From NCBI GenBank assembly GCA_947367855.1, contig CANBFE010000027.1:1-55215 (forward strand): a DNA stretch of 55,215 nucleotides, given 5' to 3'. Shown in pieces: positions 7,790 through 15,792 of this stretch. The first letter of the stretch is position 1; each line of letters opens with the position of its first letter. Under the pieces are notes generated by a model. The model was not told the origin of the DNA and ran no database searches. It was given only the letters and a program-made list of their open reading frames with translations. Both the position numbers and the translations under genes were made by a program. The stretch comes from an uncultured Lachnospiraceae bacterium. GTDB lineage: Bacteria > Bacillota > Clostridia > Lachnospirales > Lachnospiraceae.

Positions 7790-9112
7790 TCACACAAACC
7801 CCTTTAAATACACCGTCAAGCCAAATGCCTTCTCTCCTGTTTCTATCATCATATGTCCTCCATACCGCTCTGCTACCTGCCGTATACTCCGCATTCCTGC
7901 CCCATGCTTTCCCTTACCTTCTTTTGTTGTTCTCGGAATTCCCCCTTTAAACTTAAGCTTCCCTCCCACCCAGGAATTGGAAGCAGAAATTACCAACATA
8001 TGCCCCTTCCTGCTACAGGCCAGACTCATCCAACGCTCTATTCCATTCTCCAATACCAGATTTGCCTCAATTGCATTATCCAGTATATTTGAAAACAATG
8101 CCACAATTTCCATAGACTTTAACTGTAAACCACTCATATCACATACGTCATACTGGATAGAAATCCCTGCCATTTCCCCTTCCCTGAACTTTCTGTTCAA
8201 TATCAAATTAAGCAGTTCATGATTCACCAGATTTTTGTTATCGGTTTTTCTCAATCTCATGCCAATATCTTCCAGATATTCAAATACCTCCTGACCCCTG
8301 CCTAATTCCATCAGTTCATGCATCGCCTGTTTATGTTTTTCGAAATCATGTCTCAATATATTGATTTCCTCATAAACCTGCTGTATTATCCGATACTCAT
8401 TCTCTGTCATTTCCAACTTATTCCGTATTATCTGAGAGTTCTCCTTCTCCCGCTGCATCACGATATATGCCAGAAAGCTTACTCCCATAAGCAAACTGGC
8501 CAATAAAAAAATCCACCAATAATAGATCATTTTTTCGGGAACAAGCTGCTTATAAATTCGCTGAAAATAAAAGACACAAAAAAGCAATGGCAATATAAAG
8601 AAACGTACCCACTTCAAAAAATACAACACTTCTTCCCTGTTCTTCCTCCATTGATCCGCAGTCTTCATTCCACATATAAAAAGCACTATCCACAGCATTT
8701 GATAAACAGCCCTCTGAATAGTCACTGCTAAAAATAAATTACGCTGAACATTCAGAAAACCCAATATCACATAAGCGAGTGTCTGAAAGAACATATCGAA
8801 CAAAGCCAACATTGTCCAAATAAAAAATATCAGGCAAAATACATCCCTGCATTGACAATAATAAAGAAATCTGCTGATCCAAGTTAATAATGATATCCAT
8901 ATCATCATAACCAGACTTGAATACAATACAGAAATTATACTGTTATTATAGGTATTTAGTCCCGCCACTACAAACACTGTTCCCATCCATATGCCATACT
9001 CCACCCTCCTTGTCTGCCTCGGCTCCCAAATCGTCCCTGCCAGCTTCAGCGTAGCCCATACCTTTACCGCCGTAGAGAAAAACTCACAGCAGAAGTAAAA
9101 TCCCTCTACCAT
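7790..9112 (-). CDS. Sensor histidine kinase, GHKL/AgrC type (copy 2)
   Basis: A 440-residue paralogue of the kinases on either side, with the same MVEGFYFCCEFF start. It has six to seven membrane segments, a His box (LRHDFEKHK), an N box (ILDNAIEANLVL) and a glycine box (GAGMRSIRQVAERYGGHM). Its ATG overlaps the stop of the LytTR regulator by one base (TAATG), so the two are translationally coupled. This is the only one of the three kinases still joined to an intact regulator, so it is the best candidate for the cognate partner. As in relatives, ATP binding and His phosphorylation occur in the cytoplasm while the membrane part senses a signal, often a peptide. Confidence 0.9.
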   Translation of the reverse strand: MVEGFYFCCEFFSTAVKVWATLKLAGTIWEPRQTRRVEYGIWMGTVFVVAGLNTYNNSIISVLYSSLVMMIWISLLTWISRFLYYCQCRDVFCLIFFIWTMLALFDMFFQTLAYVILGFLNVQRNLFLAVTIQRAVYQMLWIVLFICGMKTADQWRKNREEVLYFLKWVRFFILPLLFCVFYFQRIYKQLVPEKMIYYWWIFLLASLLMGVSFLAYIVMQREKENSQIIRNKLEMTENEYRIIQQVYEEINILRHDFEKHKQAMHELMELGRGQEVFEYLEDIGMRLRKTDNKNLVNHELLNLILNRKFREGEMAGISIQYDVCDMSGLQLKSMEIVALFSNILDNAIEANLVLENGIERWMSLACSRKGHMLVISASNSWVGGKLKFKGGIPRTTKEGKGKHGAGMRSIRQVAERYGGHMMIETGEKAFGLTVYLKGFV

Positions 9113-9822
9113 TATCTCCCCCAATACCTCGCAATCTCATCCTTCACCTTCGGCAGTCTGTACCTGCTGACAGGAAGATGTATACTGTCTGCCAGGGTAA
9201 CCTCCTCTTTCTCCAGGCAGGTAATATACTTCATATTGATGATATGCCCCCTGTTGATATAAATAAATTCTTCCTTCGGTAGTTTTACGTATGCTTTCTC
9301 CATTGGCAGCTTCTCACTGTGGTTCTCTCCGCCGGAGCAATGGATAATTGTATATTTCTTTTTCTTCTCTTTTTCCAGGTACAGGATCTTGTCCAGACGG
9401 AGCAGTTTTATTCCTTCGTCATTTTCCAGTAAATAGACCTCCTCCCTGTCTTTCCTCTGCCGCTCCCTCCATATCCCGTCCAGGGCCTTCGGAAGCTCTG
9501 TCTCATACCTTGTTTTTACAATATAGTCATACGGTCTCACCTTGTACGCCGGCAGGGCATATTTTTCATAATTAGACAAAATCACAATCCCGGCATCCTC
9601 ATCCCTTTCCCTGATCCGCTTCGCCAGTTCCAGGCCATCCAGTCCCGGAAGCTCCACATCCAGGATATAAATGTCGCAGCTCCCCGTCATCTCCAACAGC
9701 GTATCTCCCTCTGTCACGCACAGGATATCCGCCTCTTCCCCTATCCCCTCACAATGTTTCCTGACTATCTCCTCCGTCTTCTTCCCAAATTCCCTGTCAT
9801 CATCCGCAATCGCTATGCGCAT
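9112..9822 (-). CDS. LytTR-family response regulator
   Basis: A 236-residue two-domain regulator. The receiver domain starts MRIAIADDD (acidic pocket), has the phospho-acceptor Asp at residue 55 in YILDVELPGLDG, and the conserved Lys in YIVKTRY. The C-terminal ~100 residues are a LytTR DNA-binding domain (EEVYLLENDEGIKLL, EEFIYINRGHIINMKYI, LPVSRYRLPKVKDEI). It probably receives phosphate from the three neighbouring kinases and activates target promoters. The direct repeats before the importer operon are the nearest candidate target. It is preceded by a promoter-like repeat also found before the kinase copy 3 region. Confidence 0.92.
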   Translation of the reverse strand: MRIAIADDDREFGKKTEEIVRKHCEGIGEEADILCVTEGDTLLEMTGSCDIYILDVELPGLDGLELAKRIRERDEDAGIVILSNYEKYALPAYKVRPYDYIVKTRYETELPKALDGIWRERQRKDREEVYLLENDEGIKLLRLDKILYLEKEKKKKYTIIHCSGGENHSEKLPMEKAYVKLPKEEFIYINRGHIINMKYITCLEKEEVTLADSIHLPVSRYRLPKVKDEIARYWGR

Positions 9823-9858
9823 CTTTCTTTCCCTTCCTTTGTCTGCTGGCTTTTCTTT

Positions 9859-9887
9859 ATTTTATAATGCCTTACGGAAAATTACAA
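9859..9887 (-). promoter_or_regulatory. Promoter of the response-regulator/kinase genes
   Basis: The minus strand has TTGTAA (9882-9887), 17 bp, then TAAAAT (9859-9864), about 37 bp before the regulator start. The surrounding 33 bp (9856-9888) are repeated with one mismatch at 11339-11371, before the kinase copy 3 region. This supports a functional duplicated promoter. Confidence 0.65.
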
Positions 9888-9907
9888 CGACAGTTTGGCG
9901 TAATCAC

Positions 9908-11236
9908 TCAGCCAAAGCCCTTCAGATACAATGTCAGCGTGAAAGACCTGTCCTGTTCCTCTATCTGCATATGTCCTTCATACTGTTCAACTATCAGCCG
10001 GATACTTTCCATTCCGAAGCCATGTCTCTTTTTATCCGCTTTTGTAGTCTTCGGTATTTTTCCTGTAAAATTAAGCTTCTGCCCAACCCTCGCATTTGCA
10101 ACGGAAAGTACCATCATCTTTCCTCTCCTTAAACAAGACAATTTAATCCAACGTTCTTCCCCCTCATTTAACGCCTGATTCGCCTCAATTGCATTATCCA
10201 GAACATTGAAGAACAACGCAACGATCTCTGTTTGTGTCAACTGTAATCCGCTCATGTCACCCGTCTCACATTGAACAGAGATTCCCGATACCTCTGCCTC
10301 TCTGCACTTTGCATTCAATACCAGATTCAGTAAACTATGATTCACCAGATTCCTGTACCTGCTTTTCTGCAGCCACCTGTCTGTCTCCTCCAGGTATGCA
10401 AGCACCTCCTGGGCTCCGCCTGTCTCTATCACCAGTTCGCGTATTGCCTGTATATGCTTCCTGTAATCATGTCTCTGAATTTCCATCTCTTTGACATGCC
10501 TCTCAGCTGTCCGGTATTCCTCCTGCAGCACCTTCATATTCTGCTGCAGTACCATAGCATTTCCCCGCTCTTTTTGCATCGCCATGTATGCCAGAATAGT
10601 GCTCCCAAGAAGCAGGCTTCCCAACAGAAACAGACACCACCGATACATCAGTCCTTCAGAGAAACCGGGAACATATATCCGCTGAAAATAAACCAGGCAA
10701 ATCAACAGCAGGAGAAGCAAAACCCAGGCTTTATTCCGGTATTTCTCTACCTCCCTCCTTCGATGCTGTCCCCAACGGCATACAGGCTTCATTCCCAACA
10801 ACAGAATCGCCATCCACATTAACTGGTAAAAAGCCCTTGGAATTGTAGCATTCTGGAGCACATTACTTTGTAAATTTCCAATGTCCAATATTACGTAAAC
10901 AAGGTTTTGGAGAAAAAGATCCACCAGAGCCTGCATGCCCCAAAATAATAAAATCATGCTGAAAGCATCCCGGTATCTGCAATAGTAAAGAATCCCAACA
11001 ACAAATGCCAATAGTAAAGAATGTATTATCAATGCAGAATTCGAAAAAAGGACCTTGCTTGTAACATTATTAACCATATTTAATCCCGAAATAATTAGAA
11101 CCGCAGTATTGCATAATACATATTCCACCCAGCTTTTCCGTCTCGGTTCCCAAACCGCCCCCGCCAATTTCAGCGTAGTCCATACCTTTACCGCCGTAAA
11201 GAAAAACTCACAGCAGAAATAAAATCCCTTTACCAT
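9908..11236 (-). CDS. Sensor histidine kinase, GHKL/AgrC type (copy 3)
   Basis: A 442-residue paralogue of the two downstream kinases: MVKGFYFCCEFFFTAVK at the start, six to seven membrane segments, His box (IQRHDYRKHIQ), N box (VLDNAIEANQAL), glycine box (GFGMESIRLIVEQYEGHM). ATG 11236 has GGAGG eight bases upstream. The frame upstream of this ATG still encodes the last residues of a LytTR domain, so this kinase once followed its own regulator gene. It now has its own promoter copy at 11342-11370 but no intact regulator, and may feed the regulator at 9112-9822. Confidence 0.88.
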   Translation of the reverse strand: MVKGFYFCCEFFFTAVKVWTTLKLAGAVWEPRRKSWVEYVLCNTAVLIISGLNMVNNVTSKVLFSNSALIIHSLLLAFVVGILYYCRYRDAFSMILLFWGMQALVDLFLQNLVYVILDIGNLQSNVLQNATIPRAFYQLMWMAILLLGMKPVCRWGQHRRREVEKYRNKAWVLLLLLLICLVYFQRIYVPGFSEGLMYRWCLFLLGSLLLGSTILAYMAMQKERGNAMVLQQNMKVLQEEYRTAERHVKEMEIQRHDYRKHIQAIRELVIETGGAQEVLAYLEETDRWLQKSRYRNLVNHSLLNLVLNAKCREAEVSGISVQCETGDMSGLQLTQTEIVALFFNVLDNAIEANQALNEGEERWIKLSCLRRGKMMVLSVANARVGQKLNFTGKIPKTTKADKKRHGFGMESIRLIVEQYEGHMQIEEQDRSFTLTLYLKGFG

Positions 11237-11299
11237 GATCTCATCCTCCACCTTGGACAGTGTGTACCTGCTGACAGGAAGACGTATACTGTCTGCCCG
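11237..11299 (-). pseudogene. Remnant of a LytTR response-regulator C-terminus
   Basis: In frame with, and immediately upstream of, kinase copy 3 the minus strand encodes ADSIRLPVSRYTLSKVEDEI. This matches ADSIHLPVSRYRLPKVKDEI near the end of the intact regulator at 9112-9822. The final ARYWGR and stop are missing, so the remnant runs straight into the kinase start. The receiver and most of the DNA-binding domain are gone, leaving only a short spacer to the promoter repeat. Confidence 0.75.
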
Positions 11300-11341
11300 T
11301 AATTCATCAGCCCTCCTGCAGGGGCAACTGCTTATTCTTTT

Positions 11342-11370
11342 ATTTTATATTGCCTTACGGAAAATTACAA
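11342..11370 (-). promoter_or_regulatory. Promoter before kinase copy 3 (duplicate of 9859-9887)
   Basis: TTGTAA (11365-11370) and TAAAAT (11342-11347) are 17 bp apart on the minus strand. The sequence repeats the promoter of the intact regulator almost exactly. It lies only a few bases after the AraC gene's stop, so kinase copy 3 need not depend on AraC transcription. Confidence 0.6.
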
Positions 11371-11374
11371 CTAG

Positions 11375-12196
11375 TCAATTCATCTTCCGAAACCGGGAAG
11401 GCGAAACCCCCGTGTGCTGTTTGAACTGTTTGCAGAACGAAAAGCAGTCCGGATATCCCAGCTGGGCGGCCAGTTTTTCCAGGGGAAGATCCGAGTGCAG
11501 AAGCAGCGCCTTGGCCCTGTTCACCCGGACACGGATGGCGTACTGACCCAGGGAAATACCTGCAGATGCCTTAAACTGCTTCCGGAGCGCCTCGTATCCC
11601 ATATGCATCTGCGCCGCAAGTTCCTGCCCGGTAATCCGCCCGGAATAGCCCTCGATGAGGCGGCAGGCAAGCCGTATGCAGTCTTCCTCCTCCCGGGAAC
11701 GGGAACAGCGGGCGGTAATGGCGCACAACAGCTGCTGGGCCGCAAAGTACAGCCCCACCAGGGCCTGCTCATCCGCACTCTGCATGGAGGTCAGAAGCCT
11801 TTGGGCGTCAGGCAGAATTTCCTCCACCGCGGATTCGTCGCAGCGCATTACAGGCTGATCGGACATAAGCCCCATGGAAAGAAGATTGTGGTAGCTTTCC
11901 GCGCTGATGCACACAAAAAACTCAAGCCATTTTCCGTCTGCCTTTACAATGGTGGAGTGTTTTACCCCCGGTAGTCTCTGGACAAAGGAGCCCCGGGAAA
12001 GCTTCACCCCGGCGCTGTTACGGTCGAAATACTCTCCTTCCCCGTCCAAAAGGAGCAGGCCTCCATAGCATTCAAATGTAATATCGCGGTTGCTTCCCCC
12101 ATCGTCCGGTTTATAGAGGAAGCCGCAGGAAAGATTTCCCGCCGTTTTGTTGGGCCCCACGGTACGGTAAGATACCTTTGTCTTGTAATCCGGCAT
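11375..12196 (-). CDS. AraC-family transcriptional regulator
   Basis: A 273-residue regulator. The N-terminal half is a cupin-like ligand domain (ITFECYGGLLLLDGEGEYF, RGSFVQRLPGVKHSTIV). The C-terminal ~100 residues carry two helix-turn-helix motifs of the AraC class (ITGQELAAQMHMGYEALRK; LEKLAAQLGYPDCFSFCKQF) and end in the usual GVSPSRFRK. GGGAGG lies four bases before the ATG. It is transcribed divergently from the corrinoid methyltransferase cluster, the classic arrangement for a local activator, so it probably senses the methyl donor or a product and controls that cluster. Confidence 0.9.
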   Translation of the reverse strand: MPDYKTKVSYRTVGPNKTAGNLSCGFLYKPDDGGSNRDITFECYGGLLLLDGEGEYFDRNSAGVKLSRGSFVQRLPGVKHSTIVKADGKWLEFFVCISAESYHNLLSMGLMSDQPVMRCDESAVEEILPDAQRLLTSMQSADEQALVGLYFAAQQLLCAITARCSRSREEEDCIRLACRLIEGYSGRITGQELAAQMHMGYEALRKQFKASAGISLGQYAIRVRVNRAKALLLHSDLPLEKLAAQLGYPDCFSFCKQFKQHTGVSPSRFRKMN

Positions 12197-12275
12197 ATGT
12201 CCTCCCGTCTGTATCTATAATCCCATATTTGACATATAAGAATTCCCATAATATCCATTCAGTTTCTGTTATTTT

Positions 12276-12290
12276 CAGTATATCATACTG
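12276..12290. promoter_or_regulatory. Short dyad in the AraC/methyltransferase divergent region
   Basis: CAGTAT and ATACTG flank ATC, giving a perfect 6-bp inverted repeat about 70 bp before the first methyltransferase gene and about 80 bp before the AraC gene. It could be a regulator site or part of a promoter. No clear -35/-10 pair was found on either strand here. Confidence 0.3.
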
Positions 12291-12360
12291 TCATGAAGGA
12301 ATACAGAGCTATTCCAAAATCGACAAAGAATACCGCGAATGCAGCGCAGAGGGAGGAAGT

Positions 12361-13434
12361 ATGACAGAGCGCGAGAACTTTTTTTCCATCATCAGAAGAA
12401 CGGGGTATGAGAGAGTCCCCGTTATGTACAGCTTTTGTCCGTATCTGCAGGAAACCTGTCAGTCCAAAGTGACAGAGCTGTTCCGGGAAATCGGCTTTAC
12501 ACCGTCCCCCATGGCAGATGTGAGGGGCATCCCGGTAAAGGACAGCAGCACGGATAAATTCCTGAAATATTATGATTCTTTAAAGGAGGGAACCACCATC
12601 GACATTTACGGCGTGGCCAATGAGCCGGGCAGCGCGGCCGCCATGCACATGACCCATATGCGCCACCCTCTGGAAAAAATGGAAACCCTGGAGGAACTGG
12701 AGGCCTATCCCTTCCCGGAATTTGTCCTGGATGAAGCGGATGTGGCCGGGCAGCTTGCCCGCAACAACGAATTAAAAAAACAGGACAAGGTGGTCTGCGG
12801 AAATATGCAGTGCACGGTCTGGGAGACCGCCTGGTACATGCGGGGCATGGAAGTGCTGATGATGGACATGATGGCAGAGGACGAAATGGCAGACTTCATA
12901 CTGGACAAGGTGACGGAGCTGGCAGTGCAGCGGGCGGAATATTTCATGAAAACCGGAGCGGAAGTGCTCTATCTGGGAGACGATGTGGGAATGCAGCGCA
13001 CTGTCATGATGAGCCGGGATCTTTATCAGACATGGCTGAAGCCCCGGCTGAAAAAAGTAGTGGACGCTGCAAGGGCCATCAACCCCGATGTGATCATTTT
13101 TTACCATTCCTGCGGTTTCATTGAGCCCTTTATCGAAGATCTGATCCAGGTGGGCATTGACGTGCTGAACCCTGTACAGCCCGAGTGCATGGATTTCCGG
13201 AAGATTCATGAGAAATACGGCAGCCGGATTTCCTTCCACGGAACCATCGGAACCCAGACCACCATGCCCTTCGGAACACCCCAGGAGGTCCGGGCCCAGG
13301 TCTTCCGCAATCTGGACATTGCAGGCCCAAAGGGAGGACTTCTGGTCGCTCCCACCCACCTTCTGGAGCCGGAAGTACCCTGGGAAAACATCAAGGCCTA
13401 TATCCAGGCCTGCAGGGACTACCCGATGTCCTAA
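12361..13434 (+). CDS. Uroporphyrinogen-decarboxylase-fold methyltransferase
   Basis: A 357-residue protein of the UroD/MtaA superfamily. Visible features are the barrel-type FYHSCGFIEPF with a His-x-Cys pair, GIDVLNPVQPECMD and the substrate-pocket motif SFHGTIGTQTTMPF. In this superfamily His-x-Cys plus a later Cys binds zinc to activate a thiol or methyl acceptor. True heme-pathway UroD is excluded by the neighbours: a corrinoid protein 42 bp downstream and a second UroD-fold enzyme. It probably moves a methyl group from a methylated substrate to the corrinoid protein. ATG 12361 was chosen over an upstream extension because GGAGGAAGT precedes it. The methyl donor is unknown; methoxy-aromatics or methylated amines are possibilities. 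Confidence 0.8.
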   Translation: MTERENFFSIIRRTGYERVPVMYSFCPYLQETCQSKVTELFREIGFTPSPMADVRGIPVKDSSTDKFLKYYDSLKEGTTIDIYGVANEPGSAAAMHMTHMRHPLEKMETLEELEAYPFPEFVLDEADVAGQLARNNELKKQDKVVCGNMQCTVWETAWYMRGMEVLMMDMMAEDEMADFILDKVTELAVQRAEYFMKTGAEVLYLGDDVGMQRTVMMSRDLYQTWLKPRLKKVVDAARAINPDVIIFYHSCGFIEPFIEDLIQVGIDVLNPVQPECMDFRKIHEKYGSRISFHGTIGTQTTMPFGTPQEVRAQVFRNLDIAGPKGGLLVAPTHLLEPEVPWENIKAYIQACRDYPMS

Positions 13435-13475
13435 AAGTTCCGTCATCTAATAACAGTTAAAAACGGGAGGAAAAT

Positions 13476-14117
13476 ATGAGCATTTTAAACGAAATATCCG
13501 AAAATCTCCAGAGAGGCAAGGCAAAGATTGTAAAGGAACTGGTCCAACAGGCCATTGACGAGGGCATTTCCCCGAAGGAGATTCTGGAACAGGGTCTTCT
13601 GTCCGGAATGGATGTGGTAGGCCAAAAGTTCAAGAAGAACGAAGTCTTCGTGCCGGAGGTCCTGGTGGCTGCCCGCGCCATGAACATGGGCACCGCCCTC
13701 TTAAAGCCCCTGCTGGCCGATGACAGCGCGGCTTCCGTGGGCAGAGTATGCATCGGCACGGTAAAAGGCGATCTCCATGACATCGGGAAAAATCTGGTGA
13801 AAATGATGATGGAGGGCAAGGGACTGGAGGTTGTGGATCTGGGAACGGATGTGGATCCCGAAACCTATGTGAAGACTGCCCTGGAACAAAACTGCCAGAT
13901 CATCTGCTGCTCCGCCCTGCTGACCACCACCATGCCTGTGATGGGCCAGGTGGTAAAAGAGGCGGAAAAAGCGGGAATCCGCCACAAGGTAAAGATCATG
14001 ATCGGCGGCGCTCCTGTGACGGAAGCCTTCTGCCAGGAGATCGGCGCAGACAAATACACCCCGGATGCGGCCAGTGCAGCCGATGCAGCAGCCGCATTCT
14101 GCCGGGAGATTGCCTGA
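13476..14117 (+). CDS. Corrinoid (cobalamin-binding) methyl carrier protein
   Basis: A 213-residue protein with the two-domain layout of MtaC/MtbC/MttC proteins. There is a helical cap (residues 1-85, ISPKEILEQGLLSGMDVVG) and a B12-binding Rossmann domain with the signature DLHDIGKNLV at about 99-108, where His101 is the lower cobalt ligand. A Ser/Thr-rich SALLTTTM and a GGAPV loop follow. It would carry a methyl group on cobalt between the two UroD-fold methyltransferases on either side. GGGAGG precedes the ATG. The cluster lacks an obvious reductive activator (RamA-like) within the window, so that must be encoded elsewhere. Confidence 0.93.
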   Translation: MSILNEISENLQRGKAKIVKELVQQAIDEGISPKEILEQGLLSGMDVVGQKFKKNEVFVPEVLVAARAMNMGTALLKPLLADDSAASVGRVCIGTVKGDLHDIGKNLVKMMMEGKGLEVVDLGTDVDPETYVKTALEQNCQIICCSALLTTTMPVMGQVVKEAEKAGIRHKVKIMIGGAPVTEAFCQEIGADKYTPDAASAADAAAAFCREIA

Positions 14118-14118
14118 C

Positions 14119-14721
14119 ATGGGCGGGGAGAAAACACCCATGGCTGCGGATACAGCGGCCTTTGCGCCTGAGACATTAAAGGAACAAATCCTGGCCCTGG
14201 GAGCCAACGCTGCCGCAGTGATCAGCGTGGACAGTATTTCCTTTGACACTGCCTTCCGCAGCATGTGCGCCTCCAACGCCTGCGGCAATTACGGAAAAAG
14301 CTATATGTGCCCGCCGGACATCGGGGAGATCGACGATCTGATCCGGGAGGCCAAAACCTATTCCCATGCCCTGGTCTACCAGACAATCGGGCTTCTTGAA
14401 GACAGTTATGATTTTGAGGGCATGATGGAAGCAGGGGATTTCCACAATACTCTGGCAAGGAACATTCGGGAACTCTTCGAAAAAAACTACTGCCAAAAGG
14501 CGCTCCATCTGGGCGCCGGCGGCTGCCGCCTGTGCCCGGTATGCGGGAAAAAAACAGGCGAACCCTGCCGCTTCCCTGACAGGGCCATGTCGTCCCTGGA
14601 GGCTTACGGCATCAATGTATCAAAACTGGCGTTCCAGTGCGGCATGCGCTATATCAACGGTGAAAATACGGTAACCTATTTCGGAGCAGTGCTTTTTAAG
14701 CAGCAGGATAAAGGACTGTAA
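14119..14721 (+). CDS. DUF2284 cysteine-rich predicted metal-binding protein
   Basis: A 200-residue protein with clustered Cys motifs: CGNYGKSYMCPP in the middle and CRLCPVCGKKTGEPCRFP near residue 140. These are characteristic of the DUF2284 metal-binding family often found beside corrinoid methyltransferases. The start is placed two bases after the corrinoid protein's stop; an ATG at 14140 is also possible. Tight spacing implies co-translation. Its role is not established. Handling electrons or a metal for corrinoid reactivation would fit the context but is inference. Confidence 0.75.
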   Translation: MGGEKTPMAADTAAFAPETLKEQILALGANAAAVISVDSISFDTAFRSMCASNACGNYGKSYMCPPDIGEIDDLIREAKTYSHALVYQTIGLLEDSYDFEGMMEAGDFHNTLARNIRELFEKNYCQKALHLGAGGCRLCPVCGKKTGEPCRFPDRAMSSLEAYGINVSKLAFQCGMRYINGENTVTYFGAVLFKQQDKGL

Positions 14722-14769
14722 TAGCATAATGAATTCATATGTGCGTGAAACGCATAAGAGGGTGTAAAA

Positions 14770-15792
14770 ATGAAAAGAGAAATGACAAAATGGCTGAAGG
14801 AATGGCAGGCTGCGCCTGTGAAAAAGGCGTTCCCGGTGCTTTCCTTTCCGGCAGTTCAGCTAATGGGAATCCGTGTAAAGGACCTGATCAGCGACGCAAA
14901 GGCACAGGCCAGAGGCATGAAACTGGTGGCGGAGCGCACAGACAGCGCCGCGTCTGTAAGCCTCATGGATCTGTCCGTGGAGGCGGAATGCTTCCAGGCT
15001 CAGATTCGGGTGTCCGAGGATGAAGTGCCCACTGTCATCGGAAGCGTGGTGTCCACCCTGGAAGAGGCAGAGGCCCTAGTGGTTCCTCCTGTGGGAAGCG
15101 GCCGCACCGGAATCTACCTGGACGCCATCCGACAGGCTGCGGAGGAGATCACTGACCGCCCTGTATTCGCAGGCGTCATCGGCCCCTTTTCCCTGGCCGG
15201 ACGTCTGATGGATGTAACGGAGATCATGATTCAGTGCTATGAAGAACCGGAAATGGTTCACACGGTTCTGCGGAAAGCCACACGGTTCCTGCTCAGCTAC
15301 TGTCAGGCCTACAAGGAATGCGGAGCAAACGGCATTGTCATCGCAGAGCCCCTGGCAGGCGTGCTCTCCCCGGCCCTGGAGGAAGAATTTTCCCAGCCTT
15401 ATGTCCGCGAGATCGTGGAAACCGTGCAGGACGATTCTTTTATAGTCATCTACCACAACTGCGGCAACGGTACGGCCCAGATGACCCATTCCATTGCCTC
15501 CACCGGCGCCGCTGCCTTCCATTTCGGAAATGCGGTAGATATGGAGGAAATGCTGCGGAAAATGCCCGGGGACAAACTGGTGATGGGTAATATTGATCCG
15601 GCAGGACAATTCAGAAACGGTACCCCCCAGTCCATCCGCCAGGAGACATTGGCCCTGATGGAAAAATGCTGCAAATACGATAATTTTGTAATCTCCTCAG
15701 GCTGTGACATTCCGCCTATGTCAAAGTGGGAAAATATCGACGCCTTTTTCCATGCGGTACAGGAATTTTACGAGACCAACCGTCAGGAGTAA
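14770..15792 (+). CDS. MtaA/MtbA-like methylcobamide methyltransferase (UroD fold)
   Basis: A 340-residue protein of the UroD superfamily with the full zinc signature of MtaA/MtbA enzymes: His-x-Cys in VIYHNCGNGTAQM and a later Cys in ISSGCDIPP. It also shows GNIDPAGQF and the N-terminal KAFPVLSFPAVQLMGI. Methanogen relatives transfer methyl from the corrinoid protein to coenzyme M. In Clostridia the acceptor is more likely tetrahydrofolate or another thiol, so this is the second half-reaction of the cluster. AGAGGGTG precedes the ATG. Its 3' end overlaps the convergent epimerase gene by 10 bp. Confidence 0.85.
   Translation: MKREMTKWLKEWQAAPVKKAFPVLSFPAVQLMGIRVKDLISDAKAQARGMKLVAERTDSAASVSLMDLSVEAECFQAQIRVSEDEVPTVIGSVVSTLEEAEALVVPPVGSGRTGIYLDAIRQAAEEITDRPVFAGVIGPFSLAGRLMDVTEIMIQCYEEPEMVHTVLRKATRFLLSYCQAYKECGANGIVIAEPLAGVLSPALEEEFSQPYVREIVETVQDDSFIVIYHNCGNGTAQMTHSIASTGAAAFHFGNAVDMEEMLRKMPGDKLVMGNIDPAGQFRNGTPQSIRQETLALMEKCCKYDNFVISSGCDIPPMSKWENIDAFFHAVQEFYETNRQE

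Noticed and set aside
12361..13434. True uroporphyrinogen decarboxylase (heme pathway)
   Set aside because: The neighbours are a corrinoid protein and a second UroD-fold enzyme with zinc motif, and no heme genes are near.
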